A stretch of DNA of 64,000 nt from Bradyrhizobium tropiciagri (GCF_001189845.1 NZ_LFLZ01000005.1:1-64000); one strand, 5' to 3'. Counted from the first letter of the stretch, positions 16,838 through 26,258 are shown. Translations and numbers: made by a program. Notes: generated by a model from the letters alone, not told the origin.

Positions 16838-17548
16838 ATGGACGCAACTCAACAGGTCGCACGTCAGCAGGTCCGCATGCGCGGCCGTTCCTATGTCGCG
16901 TTCGTTTTCTCGCCGGTCGTGCCGGTCGTGTCCTGGCTCGCCGAGATCGACGCGACGCTTGGGAAGTCCCCGGGTTTCTTCAGTGGCAAGCCTGTCGTGC
17001 TCGACCTCTCGGCGGTCGATCTCAGCCAGGCTGCGATCGCGCATCTGATCGGCAGCCTCGCCGAACGCAACATCCGCATCCTCGGCATCGAGGGGGTCGA
17101 CGAATCGAAGCTCGGCGCCAACATGCCGCCGCTGCTGACCGGCGGCCGCGCCTGCGCGATCACCCATGTCGAGCCGAAGGCGCCGCCGCCGAAGGAAAAA
17201 GACAAGGACAAGAGCAAGCTGCCGTCGCTGTTGCTGGAGAGCCCGGTTCGTTCCGGCCAGTCGATCGTGTTTGCCGAGGGCGACGTCACCGTACTCGGCT
17301 CGGTCGGCTCCGGCGCCGAGATCGTCGCCGGCGGCTCGATCCATGTCTACGGCACGCTGCGCGGCCGCGCGATGGCCGGCATCAACGGCAATTCGGCGGC
17401 TCGGATCTTCTGCCAGAAGATCGAGGCCGAGCTGCTCGCGATCGACGGCTACTACCAGACCGCAGATGAAATCGCCGACAGCTTGCGCAACCGGCCCGCC
17501 CAGGCGTGGCTCGAGGGCGAAATGCTGCGCATCACACCATTGAACTGA
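16838..17548 (+). CDS. minC: Septum site-determining protein MinC
   Basis: A 236-residue FtsZ-assembly inhibitor. The N-terminal domain (about 10-115) contains YVAFVFSPVVPVVSWLAEID and KPVVLDLSAVDLSQAAI. The C-terminal beta-helix domain has the MinC signature VRSGQSIVFAEGDVTVLGSV, GSIHVYGTLRGRAMAG and ARIFCQKIEAELLAIDGYY, which bind MinD. A Lys/Pro-rich linker joins the two. It is first in minCDE with 21 bp to minD, preceded by a CtrA-type box, so division-site selection is probably cell-cycle regulated. Confidence 0.96.
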   Translation: MDATQQVARQQVRMRGRSYVAFVFSPVVPVVSWLAEIDATLGKSPGFFSGKPVVLDLSAVDLSQAAIAHLIGSLAERNIRILGIEGVDESKLGANMPPLLTGGRACAITHVEPKAPPPKEKDKDKSKLPSLLLESPVRSGQSIVFAEGDVTVLGSVGSGAEIVAGGSIHVYGTLRGRAMAGINGNSAARIFCQKIEAELLAIDGYYQTADEIADSLRNRPAQAWLEGEMLRITPLN

Positions 17549-17569
17549 CCGACCACAAGGAGAGAGAGA

Positions 17570-18385
17570 ATGGCCAAGGTATTGGTCGTGACGTCTGGGA
17601 AGGGCGGGGTCGGCAAGACGACCTCAACCGCCGCGCTTGGCGCGGCGCTTGCGCAAATGGGCCAGAACGTCGTCGTCATCGATTTCGATGTCGGCCTGCG
17701 TAACCTCGACCTGGTGATGGGCGCGGAACGGCGGGTCGTGTTCGACCTGATCAACGTGGTGCAGGGCGTCGCCAAGCTGCCGCAGGCCCTGATCCGCGAC
17801 AAGCGGCTGGAAAACCTCTGGCTCTTGCCGGCGTCGCAGACCCGCGACAAGGACGCGCTGACCGAAGAGGGCGTCAAGCGCGTGATCGCCGACCTCAAGA
17901 CCAAGTTCGACTGGATCCTGTGCGACAGCCCGGCCGGCATCGAACGCGGCGCGACGCTCGCGATGCGCTACGCCGATGAGGCCATCATCGTCACTAATCC
18001 GGAAGTGTCGTCGGTCCGCGACTCCGACCGCATCATCGGCATGCTGGACTCCAAGACGGTCCGCGCCGAGCGCGGCGAGCGGGTCGAGAAGCATCTTCTG
18101 GTCACCCGCTATGATGCCGGCCGCGCCGCGCGCGGCGAGATGCTGTCGATCGACGATATCCTGGAGATCCTTGCGACGCCGCTGCTCGGCATCGTCCCGG
18201 AAAGCCAGGACGTGCTGCGCGCCTCCAATGTCGGCTGCCCGGTCACGCTGAACGCTGCAAGCAGCGCGCCGGCGCGGGCCTATACCGACGCGGTGCGGCG
18301 CCTGATGGGGGAGCAGGTCGAGATGACCGTGCCGGTCGAGCGCAAGGGGCTGATGGACCGGCTGCTGCGACGGAGGGCGGCATGA
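17570..18385 (+). CDS. minD: Septum site-determining ATPase MinD
   Basis: A 271-residue membrane-associated ATPase of the ParA/MinD family. The deviant Walker A SGKGGVGKTTST is at residues 9-20, followed by VIDFDVGLRNLDLVMGAERR and WILCDSPAGIERGA. The C-terminal basic amphipathic tail KGLMDRLLRRRAA is the membrane-targeting helix. It recruits MinC to the membrane and is driven to oscillate by MinE. Its last bases overlap minE (ATGA), which indicates coupling. A clear AAGGAGAGAG ribosome site precedes it. Confidence 0.97.
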   Translation: MAKVLVVTSGKGGVGKTTSTAALGAALAQMGQNVVVIDFDVGLRNLDLVMGAERRVVFDLINVVQGVAKLPQALIRDKRLENLWLLPASQTRDKDALTEEGVKRVIADLKTKFDWILCDSPAGIERGATLAMRYADEAIIVTNPEVSSVRDSDRIIGMLDSKTVRAERGERVEKHLLVTRYDAGRAARGEMLSIDDILEILATPLLGIVPESQDVLRASNVGCPVTLNAASSAPARAYTDAVRRLMGEQVEMTVPVERKGLMDRLLRRRAA

Positions 18386-18663
18386 TGAACGTAATGCGGC
18401 TGTTCGGCGGCCGCGCTGCATCGGCGCCCGTCGCGCGGGAGCGGTTGCAGATCCTGCTTTCGCATGAGCGTGGCCGGAATGGTGCGCCTGACCTTCTGGA
18501 GACGCTGCGCTCGGAAATCCTCAGCGTGGTGTCCAAGCATATCGACGTCGATCCCGACAAGGTCGTGGTCCGGATGGATCGCGGCAAGTTCGTCTCGATG
18601 CTCGAGGTCGACATCGAGGTTCCCAACGGCGTGCAACGATCAAAGATGGTGGCAGCCACATGA
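18382..18663 (+). CDS. minE: Cell division topological specificity factor MinE
   Basis: A 93-residue MinE. The N-terminal anti-MinCD region ARERLQILLSHERG and the C-terminal dimer domain (LRSEILSVVSKHIDVDPDKV, VSMLEVDIEVP) are complete and of family length. It stimulates MinD ATPase and restricts MinCD to the poles. It overlaps minD by four bases upstream and the next small gene by four bases downstream. A second in-frame ATG at 18385 is an alternative start. Confidence 0.96.
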   Translation: MMNVMRLFGGRAASAPVARERLQILLSHERGRNGAPDLLETLRSEILSVVSKHIDVDPDKVVVRMDRGKFVSMLEVDIEVPNGVQRSKMVAAT

Positions 18664-18956
18664 CGGCAGACAGCGACAGTCACATTGCCTGGCAGCGCGC
18701 GCAGCTCAAGAAGCTGCGTGCGGCGCTGAAGCAGATCGAGGTCGATCAGATCGGCAAGGCCAATTGCGGCCGTGCGACGCAGATGACGATCGACGAATTG
18801 CAGCGAAAGATCGGCGAATCGGGCCGCTGCATCGCCGAATACGAGCGCCGCACCCGCCGCCCGCTGGCGACGGATCTCGGCAGCCTCGCCAGCGTCAGCT
18901 GGACGCATTGGAACGCCAATTTGCCGATGGCCAAGGCGCCGCGGCATCGGGCGTAG
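18660..18956 (+). CDS. Small protein coupled to minE
   Basis: A 98-residue protein of unknown function. Its ATG overlaps the minE stop (ATGA), so it is the fourth cistron of the min operon. The first 65 residues are predicted helical and charged (AWQRAQLKKLRAALKQIEVD, TIDELQRKIGESGRCIAEYE) and could form a coiled coil. The C-terminus is short and aromatic (SWTHWNANLP). No membrane helix or signal. Context suggests a role near cell division or simply a conserved neighbour in rhizobia; function is not established. Confidence 0.7.
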   Translation: MTADSDSHIAWQRAQLKKLRAALKQIEVDQIGKANCGRATQMTIDELQRKIGESGRCIAEYERRTRRPLATDLGSLASVSWTHWNANLPMAKAPRHRA

Positions 18957-18973
18957 GCGATCATTCTGTCCGT

Positions 18974-19094
18974 CGTCATTGCGAGCCAACGGGTCGCGCG
19001 AACGCGCGCCCGATGACAGGCTCCACGAAGCAATCCATCCCTCCGCATATGCGGGCCGGTGGATTGCTTCGTCGCTTCGCTCCTCGCAATGACG
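18974..19094. repeat. Palindromic intergenic repeat (CGTCATTGCGAG family)
   Basis: The two ends are inverted copies (CGTCATTGCGAG ... CTCGCAATGACG), with internal inverted segments around GAAGCAATCCA and TGGATTGCTTC. A related copy is at 55101-55184. It lies between converging genes and can form a long hairpin. Confidence 0.85.
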
Positions 19095-19110
19095 TGGAGA
19101 GGTCGGGGGT

Positions 19111-19913
19111 CTACAGCAAAAACGCCAGCGCCTGTTCGCACTGGTCCTCGACCTTGAGCGTCAGCAGCTCGTCGGCGCGGGTGCGGCCGAGATTGACGGC
19201 GGCGATCGGCAGGCCGCGCTGCTCCGCCATCCGGACGAAGCGAAAGCCGGAATAGACCATCAGCGAGGAGCCGACCACGAGCAAGGCGTCGGCCTGATCG
19301 AGATGCGCCTGCGCTAATGCAACCGTGTCGCGCGGCACGTTCTCGCCGAAGAACACCACATCGGGTTTCAGCACGCCGCCGCAGGCTCGCAGGCCGGCAC
19401 CACAAATGACGAAAAATCCTGCTCGAGATCGGCATCGCCGTCGGGCGCATCAGTGGCATCGAGCGCAATCCAGGTCGGGTTCAGCCGCACGAGTTCGCCC
19501 TGGAACTGTTCGCGCGGCATCGTGGCGCCGCAGCCGAGGCAACGCACCACGTCGAGCCGGCCGTGCAGATCGATCACGCGCTGGCTGCCCGCGGCCTGGT
19601 GCAGGCGGTCGACATTCTGCGTCAAGAGCAGCTCGCAGCGCCCTTGCTGTTCGAGCTTCGCCAGCGCGCGATGCGCTCCATTCGGCATCGCGCGGCCGAA
19701 CCGCCGCCAGCCGACCATGCTGCGCGCCCAGTAGCGCTGCCGCGTCGCCGCCTCGCCCAAAAAGGCCTGGATGGTGACCGGCCGGGTCCGCTTCCAGTTG
19801 CCGTCGCTGTCGCGATAATCAGGGATGCCGGAATTGGTGCTGCAGCCGGCCCCGGTCAGGACAAACAGGCGCTGGTGGCCGGCGACGAAATCCTCGAGGG
19901 CGGGGTGCTGCAT
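19111..19913 (-). pseudogene. Sir2-family NAD-dependent deacylase, one-base frameshift
   Basis: Two reverse frames join to a full-length sirtuin. The first (from ATG at 19913) carries VLTGAGCSTNSGIPDYRDSD, LLTQNVDRLHQAAG, the catalytic HGR and the first zinc pair CLGC. The second begins near 19388 with GGVLKPDVVFFGENVP and has LVVGSSLMVYSGFRF. At the join, FVVPAC-E is followed by the second CGG out of frame; restoring one base gives the expected zinc CxxC. The SGIPDYRD signature is of the SIRT4-like (class II) type, acting on acyl-lysines. As only one base is missing and everything else is conserved, an assembly error is as likely as a real pseudogene. Confidence 0.85.
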
Positions 19914-20025
19914 GACAGCACATCTAGTGCGGACCGCACGCCTGCGCCAGATGTGGTGCCTGTCGGGGGCGGACCTTTCGTACGGCCTCTGCGTTGACGG
20001 CATGGCACGTCCGACGGAGTGATCG

Positions 20026-20406
20026 ATGCGGCCAAGATTGATTGTCCTGCTATGCGGATTGGCGTCCCTGCCGCTCTCGCCGTCCTTTGGCCAGGACGCA
20101 GGCGTGTCAGGCGAGCAGGCGTTCAACAATTCCTGCCGCACCTGCCACACCGTCAAGGATGGCGACAACCGCGTCGGCCCGAACCTGCACAACATCGTCG
20201 GGCGCAAGGCCGGATCGGTTGCGAGCTTTCCTTATTCCGAGGCGATGAAGTCATCCGACATCGTCTGGGATGAGCGCACGCTGCTGCGCTTCATCGAGGA
20301 TCCCGAAGCCGTTGTGTCGGGCAACGGCATGAAGCCGTACACCGGCGTGCGCTCGGCGGAGGATCGCGCCAGGATCGTGGCGTTCCTGAAATCCCCGGGC
20401 AAGTGA
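20026..20406 (+). CDS. Class I c-type cytochrome
   Basis: A 126-residue secreted cytochrome. Signal peptide about 1-22 (ending SFG-Q). The haem motif CRTCH is at residues 37-41, with GPNLHNIVGRKAG following, and GNGMKPYTG supplies the axial Met. The order and length match small soluble cytochromes of the c2/c550 group that shuttle electrons in the periplasm. It stands alone on the plus strand, divergent from the sirtuin gene and convergent with the LysM gene. Confidence 0.93.
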   Translation: MRPRLIVLLCGLASLPLSPSFGQDAGVSGEQAFNNSCRTCHTVKDGDNRVGPNLHNIVGRKAGSVASFPYSEAMKSSDIVWDERTLLRFIEDPEAVVSGNGMKPYTGVRSAEDRARIVAFLKSPGK

Positions 20407-20426
20407 CGGTTGGCGGAAGGCCGGCC

Positions 20427-21566
20427 TCACCGTGCCGGCACAACGAAGACCTGACCGGGATAGATCAAATTGGGGTTGCGGATCTGCTGCTGGTTTGCCC
20501 GGTAGATCACAGCGTAGCGTTGTCCGGCGCCGAATGCGCGCTGGCTGATCCGCCACAGGCTGTCGCCGCGGGCAACCGTGGTGGTCGTGACCTTCGGCAC
20601 GATCACGGCGGAGGGTGAGCTCGATGCGTCGGTGGCCGTCGCCGCCGCGAGCCGCGGTGCGGTCGCATCCGCACGGCCGGACGAGGCCGGGATCGATGCG
20701 GTCGTCGTCGTGTCCGGAACGTTGAACGGCACCTCGGCACGCGCGCGGACCTTGCCGGACCCGGGGTCGACCTCGTCAAGCCGGACCTGATAGTTGCCGG
20801 CCGCGACGCCCTTGTTGATCGTGACCGAGAGGTGCCCCGCCGCGTCGGCGGTGGCGGAGGTGATCAAGCTGCCGTTGAGATAGAGCCTGACGGTCGCGCC
20901 GGGCGCGGCCTGGCCACTGACATGGAGCATGCCGCCCGGCTCGGTCTCGACCGCCTCGACCGCCACTTTCCCGGCGGTCTGCGGCGTCGCCGCAGGTTGC
21001 GATAGCACCCGGACCGGCTTGTCCGGCGTCATCAGCGCCACCATCGGCCGCTCCCTTGCCGCAGCCTCGAGCGCCACGGCCACGCTCTGTTTGGAGACCA
21101 CCTGCTTGCCGTCGCGCGTCATGCGCAGCGTCAGGTCATGGTTTCCCGGCGGAAGCGGGCGCGGCACCATGACGAACTGGCCGGACTTGTCCGCCACGGC
21201 GCGATCGTGCACCTCGCCGTTGCGCAGCAATTCCACCGTCGCGCCAGGTAGCGCCCGACCGGCGACAACAGTCTCGCCGGTCGGCTCGACATTGACGACG
21301 TCGAACTCCGGCACCGCGTTGTCGCCCGGCACCGGCGACGGTGCTGCCAGCGCGTTGGCCAGGGCCGCGGTCTCGCTTTGCGCCTTCGCGAGCGCGGTCT
21401 TGTCCTGGTTTTTGTCCTGGCCTTGCGCGGACGGCGCCGTCGCCATCAAACGCGGACTCTCGGCCAGAATCTGCTGGGTTCGGTGGATGCCGAAGATGAG
21501 CGCCGCCGTGCCGCCGGCCGCAAGGGCCAGCAACGGTATCACCAGTCGCATCGCCGTAGCGTTCAT
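20427..21566 (-). CDS. LysM-domain cell envelope protein
   Basis: A 379-residue protein. One N-terminal membrane helix (about 5-25) anchors it with a periplasmic remainder. The middle contains two or three Ig-like beta-sandwich segments (FDVVNVEPTGETVVAGRALP, LHVSGQAAPGATVRLYLNGS) joined by low-complexity linkers. The C-terminal about 50 residues form one LysM domain (VARGDSLWRISQRAF, NPNLIYPGQVFVVP), which binds peptidoglycan. It is likely a structural or anchoring envelope protein; no catalytic residues are seen. Confidence 0.85.
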   Translation of the reverse strand: MNATAMRLVIPLLALAAGGTAALIFGIHRTQQILAESPRLMATAPSAQGQDKNQDKTALAKAQSETAALANALAAPSPVPGDNAVPEFDVVNVEPTGETVVAGRALPGATVELLRNGEVHDRAVADKSGQFVMVPRPLPPGNHDLTLRMTRDGKQVVSKQSVAVALEAAARERPMVALMTPDKPVRVLSQPAATPQTAGKVAVEAVETEPGGMLHVSGQAAPGATVRLYLNGSLITSATADAAGHLSVTINKGVAAGNYQVRLDEVDPGSGKVRARAEVPFNVPDTTTTASIPASSGRADATAPRLAAATATDASSSPSAVIVPKVTTTTVARGDSLWRISQRAFGAGQRYAVIYRANQQQIRNPNLIYPGQVFVVPAR

Positions 21567-21712
21567 GATGTCATCCGCGGATCAATGCCTCCGCGCGTCC
21601 GCGCGCGACGCTGCAGCCCCGTGGGGTTCCCTAGAGACTGCGCCGCTTTGCGCCGGCCATCAAGTCGGATGAAAGGATTACTTCTCTCGGGCGGCCCGGC
21701 CGGCCCGGCAGT

Positions 21713-22393
21713 TCACGGCCACTCCGCGACAGTGACGGCGAGCGCGGCAAGCCCCACAAGAACGAGGCTGACCGCCCAGACCGTCTCCAGATTGAACCAG
21801 CTCCGCGCGACGAATTTGACGCCGAGGTAGCGATAGACCAGCCATGCCAGCAGGCCGCCGGCGCCGAGCATGGCGGCGGTGTGGACAAGCGCGACCAAAA
21901 GCGCCATCGCAAGGTTCTGGTCGATCACGCGCTGCGCCGCGATGTGGCCGTCCTGCGCTGCCGATGTCGCGCAGAGGCCGAGATAGATCGGCAGCAGCAT
22001 CAGGCCTGCGCCATGGGCAATCGCCACCGCGAACGACCAGAGCGCCAATCTGGTTGGCGGTATCCGGGCCAGCGCGCGCGGATGACGGCGATTGATGAGA
22101 CGCATGAGGCCGAAGCCGATGATGATGATGGCGGCCGCGATCTGGATCGGGCGCTGCCATTCCGCCAGCGCGATCAGCAGTGCAAACGGCAGCAGCACGA
22201 GCAGCATCGCCGCAAGGTGGCCGGTCGACAGCGGCAGCAGCGCGCCGACGACGGCGCGCTGGGATTTGTCCATCAGGCCCGCGGACACCGCGAGCGGCCA
22301 GCCCATGCCCGGGTTGATCCCGTGATAGAGACCGCTTGCGATGATCGCGAGCCAGAGCCAGATGGTCGTCGTATCGACGTCGCTCAATTCCAT
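21713..22393 (-). CDS. Polytopic membrane protein coupled to SBP56 gene
   Basis: A 226-residue membrane protein with about six helices. Two of them carry His-Gly motifs: GLYHGINPGMGWPLAVSAG near the N-terminus and AVAIAHGAGLMLLPIY mid-way. This is a pattern seen in metal transporters of the HupE/NicO type, but the match is too weak to name a family. Its start lies ten bases inside the end of the SBP56 gene, so the two are co-translated. A metal-handling or small-molecule export role supporting the oxidase is possible; that is inference. Confidence 0.7.
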   Translation of the reverse strand: MELSDVDTTTIWLWLAIIASGLYHGINPGMGWPLAVSAGLMDKSQRAVVGALLPLSTGHLAAMLLVLLPFALLIALAEWQRPIQIAAAIIIIGFGLMRLINRRHPRALARIPPTRLALWSFAVAIAHGAGLMLLPIYLGLCATSAAQDGHIAAQRVIDQNLAMALLVALVHTAAMLGAGGLLAWLVYRYLGVKFVARSWFNLETVWAVSLVLVGLAALAVTVAEWP

Positions 22394-23790
22394 ACCGACG
22401 GATAGCAGAACGAATCCGTCGAGCAGTCGCCGCCCTCGAGGCGGATCTGATGCGGGCGATAGCCCTCGGGGAAATCGACGAAGTAATCCTTGGCGAGCTC
22501 CAGCCCGCCATTGGCGCCGACATTGGCCATGACCTCGGCGCCCGGCATCCCGTCGGGATAGAACTGGTCGTCCCAGGTCGAATAGAGCGAGTTGGTCCAG
22601 TACACCCGCTTGCCGTCGCGGCTGATCTCGACCATCTGCGGGCCGCCGGCAAACGCCTTGCCGTTCGGATGCGGCGTGCGGCGGGCGATGCCGCCGATAT
22701 GCACCGAACCTGCCAGCTTCGGCTTCCTTGGATCGCGGACGTCGTATTGGCGCATCTCGCCGGTGCCCCAGCAGGAGACGTAGAGGAAGCGATCGTCCAT
22801 CGACAGGTCGATATCGGTCACCAGCGGTGGCACCGCGCCGAACCCCTGCAACAGCGGCGGCAGCTTCTCCTTCGGCGCCGGCTCGGGCGGAATCGTCGCG
22901 GTCTTCTCGGCGTGGAATTTTCCGCCCTCACGCCACCAGGTCCAGATCGAGGCTTCGAGGTTGGTGGTATCGACGACGACGCCGACAAAGCCGTATTCAC
23001 GGATCGGATCGTGCGCGGGCCTGACCTCGAGCGCCATCTGGTGATTGGCGCCGAGGTCGATGGTCTGCGCATTGCGCCGGGCGCGCAAATCCCAGAAATG
23101 CAGCCGGTGACCGTATTTGTTCGACAGCAGATCCTCGGCGACGATGCCGTTCTCGAATTGCGGCGGCAGCGCCCATTCGCTGGTCACCATGTAGTCGCGC
23201 GGCAGATTCCACCAGAAATCATAATGCAGCGTCTGCGGCCCGCGGTCGATTTCCCAGCGGCCGAGCACGTCGAAGGTCTCGCAATCCATGATGAAGATGC
23301 CGGGCGGGCCCTGCGTGCCGTCCTTGCCGCTGCCGCCGAGCGTGGAGACGTAAATGCCATCGGGCCCGCAATGAATGGTGTGCGGCCGCGAGTAGCCGGT
23401 CTTCTTGAACACTTCCTCCGGCTCGATGATCTTGTGGATCTTGGCCTCGAGCGGCGAGGGTTTTGTATCGATGATGTAGATGCGCGACGACCGCAGCCCG
23501 GGAATGATGAGATAGCGTCGCTCGATGAAGGCATGCCCGGTGAGCGGAGACAATGCGGAGGAGCAGGCATTCCAGCCGAAGTGATGGAACTCGTCGCCCT
23601 TGTTCGGCATCGTCACGGTGTGGACGATCTTGCCATAGGTCTTCGAGCCCGGCTTGACGTCGATCACCGCGAGCGCGTCGGGCTTCCGGAAGTCGGGACT
23701 GAGCAGCAGCGTATAGGCGAACTGCTCCGGCGGCGCCTCCATCGCAAGCTTGGGCGAGGCGTGAAACGTGGGGTCGGGTCGCATCGTCAT
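22384..23790 (-). CDS. Selenium-binding protein 56 / methanethiol oxidase
   Basis: A 468-residue SBP56-family beta-propeller. Diagnostic stretches include DEFHHFGWNACSSA, YSRPHTIHCGPDGIYVSTLG, TLHYDFWWNLPRDYMVTSEW, LSMDDRFLYVSCWGTGEMRQ, and the C-terminal GGDCSTDSFCYPSVWN. Some bacterial SBP56 proteins are copper-dependent methanethiol oxidases converting methanethiol to formaldehyde, sulfide and hydrogen peroxide; the His and Cys segments fit that role. Start chosen at MTMRPDP, six bases after CGGGAG. No SCO1/SenC or MauG maturation gene, usual partners of mtoX, is adjacent. Confidence 0.9.
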   Translation of the reverse strand: MTMRPDPTFHASPKLAMEAPPEQFAYTLLLSPDFRKPDALAVIDVKPGSKTYGKIVHTVTMPNKGDEFHHFGWNACSSALSPLTGHAFIERRYLIIPGLRSSRIYIIDTKPSPLEAKIHKIIEPEEVFKKTGYSRPHTIHCGPDGIYVSTLGGSGKDGTQGPPGIFIMDCETFDVLGRWEIDRGPQTLHYDFWWNLPRDYMVTSEWALPPQFENGIVAEDLLSNKYGHRLHFWDLRARRNAQTIDLGANHQMALEVRPAHDPIREYGFVGVVVDTTNLEASIWTWWREGGKFHAEKTATIPPEPAPKEKLPPLLQGFGAVPPLVTDIDLSMDDRFLYVSCWGTGEMRQYDVRDPRKPKLAGSVHIGGIARRTPHPNGKAFAGGPQMVEISRDGKRVYWTNSLYSTWDDQFYPDGMPGAEVMANVGANGGLELAKDYFVDFPEGYRPHQIRLEGGDCSTDSFCYPSVWN

Positions 23791-24109
23791 GACGTACTCC
23801 CGGTTTTGTCGGCTTGTTACCAACGTCGGGCCGTTCGCAGCGTTGCAATGGTCTGAATGGGGCGGCCTGGCACTCCGCTGGACGCGAGGTTGGCTGCGGG
23901 CAGTCTACGGCATCATGCGCCGCCCGGAAACACGTGCGCATCCCCATCGGCTGTGGCGTTCTGCCACGAATTCGTGAGCCGTATCACACATCGACTTGCG
24001 CGCGGCCCGGCTCTCGCTGCGCCGTCACCCGATATCCGCAAGTTGTGAGACAAGACCGCTGCCGCTCGTGGTATATGCCTTGCGAGTTGGTCACTGGCAG
24101 GGGCGGACT
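23791..24109. other. Divergent intergenic region
   Basis: A 319-bp spacer between the divergent SBP56 and serine-hydrolase genes. It must hold both promoters. I see no convincing inverted repeat, RNA or short gene in it. Confidence 0.4.
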
Positions 24110-25671
24110 ATGCAGGCAGTCGATCGCGCCGTTGGGCTTTCGTCACGGATCAGGGCTGCGCTGGGCGCAGCCATCCTGCTCGCATCGGCCTATTCCGGCG
24201 CGGCCAATGCGCAACGCGCCGAGCCGGTCTGGCCGACAGCTCAGTGGGAAACCTCAACGCCTGAGCAGCACGGCATGGATTCGGCTGTCCTGGCCAAGCT
24301 GGTGGCGGCCGGCACCACGCGCAGCTTCGACAGCCTGCTGGTGACGCGCCATGGCCGCGTCGTGCTCGATGCGTATTACGCGCCCTTTACCGCCGACATG
24401 CCGCATGCGATCAACTCCTCCACCAAGGCGGTGGTCGCGACGCTGCTGGCGATCGCCTACAAGGATGGTCTCTTGGATCGTCTCGATCATCCGATGCTGG
24501 ATTTCTTTTCCGATCGCAACATCGCTGATGTCGACGAGCGCAAGAAGGCCATCACGGTCCAGCACCTGCTCAACATGACGTCGGGCCTCGACTGGGACGA
24601 GGGGTTTGCAGGCGGGCGTGAGCAGTCGCTTCGCGACATGGGAAGGAGCCCGGACTGGGTCCAGTTCATTCTGGACGCCCGATGGCCCATGCGCCGGGCG
24701 AGACCTTCTATTACAACAGCGGCGGCTCGCATCTGTTGTCCGCGATCGTCAGCAAGCTCACCGGCAAGAACACCGCCGACTATGCCGAGGAGCGGTTGTT
24801 CGGCCCGCTCGGCATCATCAAGCCGTTCTGGCGGCGCGATCCGCAACGGCTCCCGATCGGCGGGTTTGGCCTGATGATGCGGCCGCGCGACATGGCGAAG
24901 ATCGGCTATCTCTATCTGCGCAACGGCGAGTGGGCGGGCAAGCAGCTGCTGCCGGCGGATTTCCTCGATGCCGTCAACCATGCCACCGTGAACATGAATG
25001 CGCGATTTGATCCGCAGCTGCGCTATGCCAACCAGTTCTGGACCATTCCCGACAAGCACATCTTCATGACGGTCGGCTATCATTGCCAGGTGATCATGGT
25101 CCTGCCGGAGCGCGATATCGTCGCCGTCATGACGGCGAGCAATTTCTGCTCGTTCGGCAAGTTGGCTGACGAGATTTCCGCTGCCGTCAAATCCGACCAG
25201 GCCCTGCCCGCCGATCCGGCCGCGGCCGAACAATTGGCGAAGGCGATTGCGGACGTCTCAACCGAGAAGCCGACGCAGGTCGGCGCGCCGCCCGCGATCG
25301 CATCCGTGATCTCGGGCCGCACCTACAAATTCCCCGACAACAACCTCGGTATCAAGACACTGACGCTGTTCCTTGCCGATGAGAACCCGCGCTATGTCGT
25401 AGAAACCAACGCGGGCGATCCTGCACGGCGCGACCTCAACGGACCGATCGGTCTCGACGGCCTCTATCGCAAGAGCGCTCCGACCTTCCTCGGTGTGCGC
25501 GCCGTCAAGGGCGCGTGGACGGACGAGCGAACGCTAGTCGTCGATCTCCAATATGTCGGGCTCGGCGACGCCTGGACTTGGACGCTCACCTACGACGGCG
25601 ACAAGGTCGCGCTGCGCGGCAAGGCGAGGGACGGACGCGAGGGGGCAGCGGAAGGAGCGGCGGGCGGCTGA
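24110..25671 (+). pseudogene. Secreted beta-lactamase-fold serine hydrolase, one-base frameshift
   Basis: Two frames together give a complete class C beta-lactamase/penicillin-binding-like hydrolase. The first has a signal peptide (ending SGAANA-Q), the active-site SSTK (S-x-x-K) in AINSSTKAVVATLL and ITVQHLLNMTSGLDWDEGF. The second starts near 24680 with APGETFYYNSGGSHLLSAIV, supplying the YxN motif, and ends with a C-terminal lipocalin-like extension. At the join GACGCCCG would need one more base to read through (ILDRPMAHAP). Like other breaks in this window it is a single missing base in GC-rich sequence, so it may be an assembly artefact. Confidence 0.85.
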
Positions 25672-25713
25672 CGCGCGATGCGATGCGGATGAATCATTGC
25701 CGTCTGCCTCGGC

Positions 25714-26178
25714 TCAAAACTCCAGCGCCGCATTGTCCACCACCTCCTTCATCACGAAGAAGGTGCGGGTCTGCCGCACGCCGGGCAGTGCGATCAGCTG
25801 GTCGCCATGGATTCGATTGAAATCCTCCATGTCGCCGGCGCGGATCTTGAGGAAGTAATCGAAATCGCCGGCAACGAGATGGCAGTCCAGCACGCATTTC
25901 AGTTTCGCCACCGCCTGCTCGAAGCTCGCGAAGCTCTCCGGCGTCGAGCGGTCGAGCACGACGCCGACTATGACCAGCGTGCCCTTGCCGAGCTTGCGCG
26001 GCGCCACCATGGCGCGGACACCGCTGACATAGCCCTCGTCGAACAGCGCCTGGGTGCGGCGATGGCAGGTCGCGGGGCTGACGCCGACCTGATCGGCCAA
26101 CTCGGCATTGCTGAGCCGGCCGTTCTTTTGCAGCAATCTCAACATCTTGAGGTCGATGCGATCGAGCCGGGCGGACAT
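25714..26178 (-). CDS. acdR: Lrp/AsnC-family regulator, probable ACC deaminase regulator
   Basis: A 153-residue Lrp-type protein. Helix-turn-helix in the first 60 residues (LDRIDLKMLRLLQKNGRLSN, QVGVSPATCHRRTQALFDEG), then the RAM/ACT effector domain (LVIVGVVLDRSTPESFASFE, HLVAGDFDYFLKIRAGDMED). It is divergent from acdS with a 160-bp shared control region, the standard rhizobial acdR-acdS arrangement, where AcdR activates acdS. Naming rests on this arrangement plus the Lrp fold. A short upstream in-frame start at 26190 is possible. Confidence 0.85.
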   Translation of the reverse strand: MSARLDRIDLKMLRLLQKNGRLSNAELADQVGVSPATCHRRTQALFDEGYVSGVRAMVAPRKLGKGTLVIVGVVLDRSTPESFASFEQAVAKLKCVLDCHLVAGDFDYFLKIRAGDMEDFNRIHGDQLIALPGVRQTRTFFVMKEVVDNAALEF

Positions 26179-26240
26179 GGAAGAATCTCTCATCATTGTT
26201 CGGTCTGGTGAAAGGAAACATATCATTCAGGCCAAATCCA

Positions 26241-26258
26241 GCAATCTTCGATAATTGC
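26241..26258. promoter_or_regulatory. Candidate Lrp-type site between acdR and acdS
   Basis: An inverted repeat GCAAT-N8-ATTGC lies in the shared intergenic region, 80 bp upstream of the acdS start. Lrp-family boxes are typically 15-18 bp imperfect palindromes with AT-rich centres, which this resembles. Confidence 0.4.

Noticed and set aside
18957..19110. Direct and inverted repeats as a CRISPR array or transposon end
   Set aside because: Only one palindromic unit, no regular spacers and no transposase; it matches other intergenic palindromes in the window.
24110..25671. Two separate genes for the serine hydrolase
   Set aside because: The halves join into one family-length protein when one base is restored; neither half alone has both active-site motifs.
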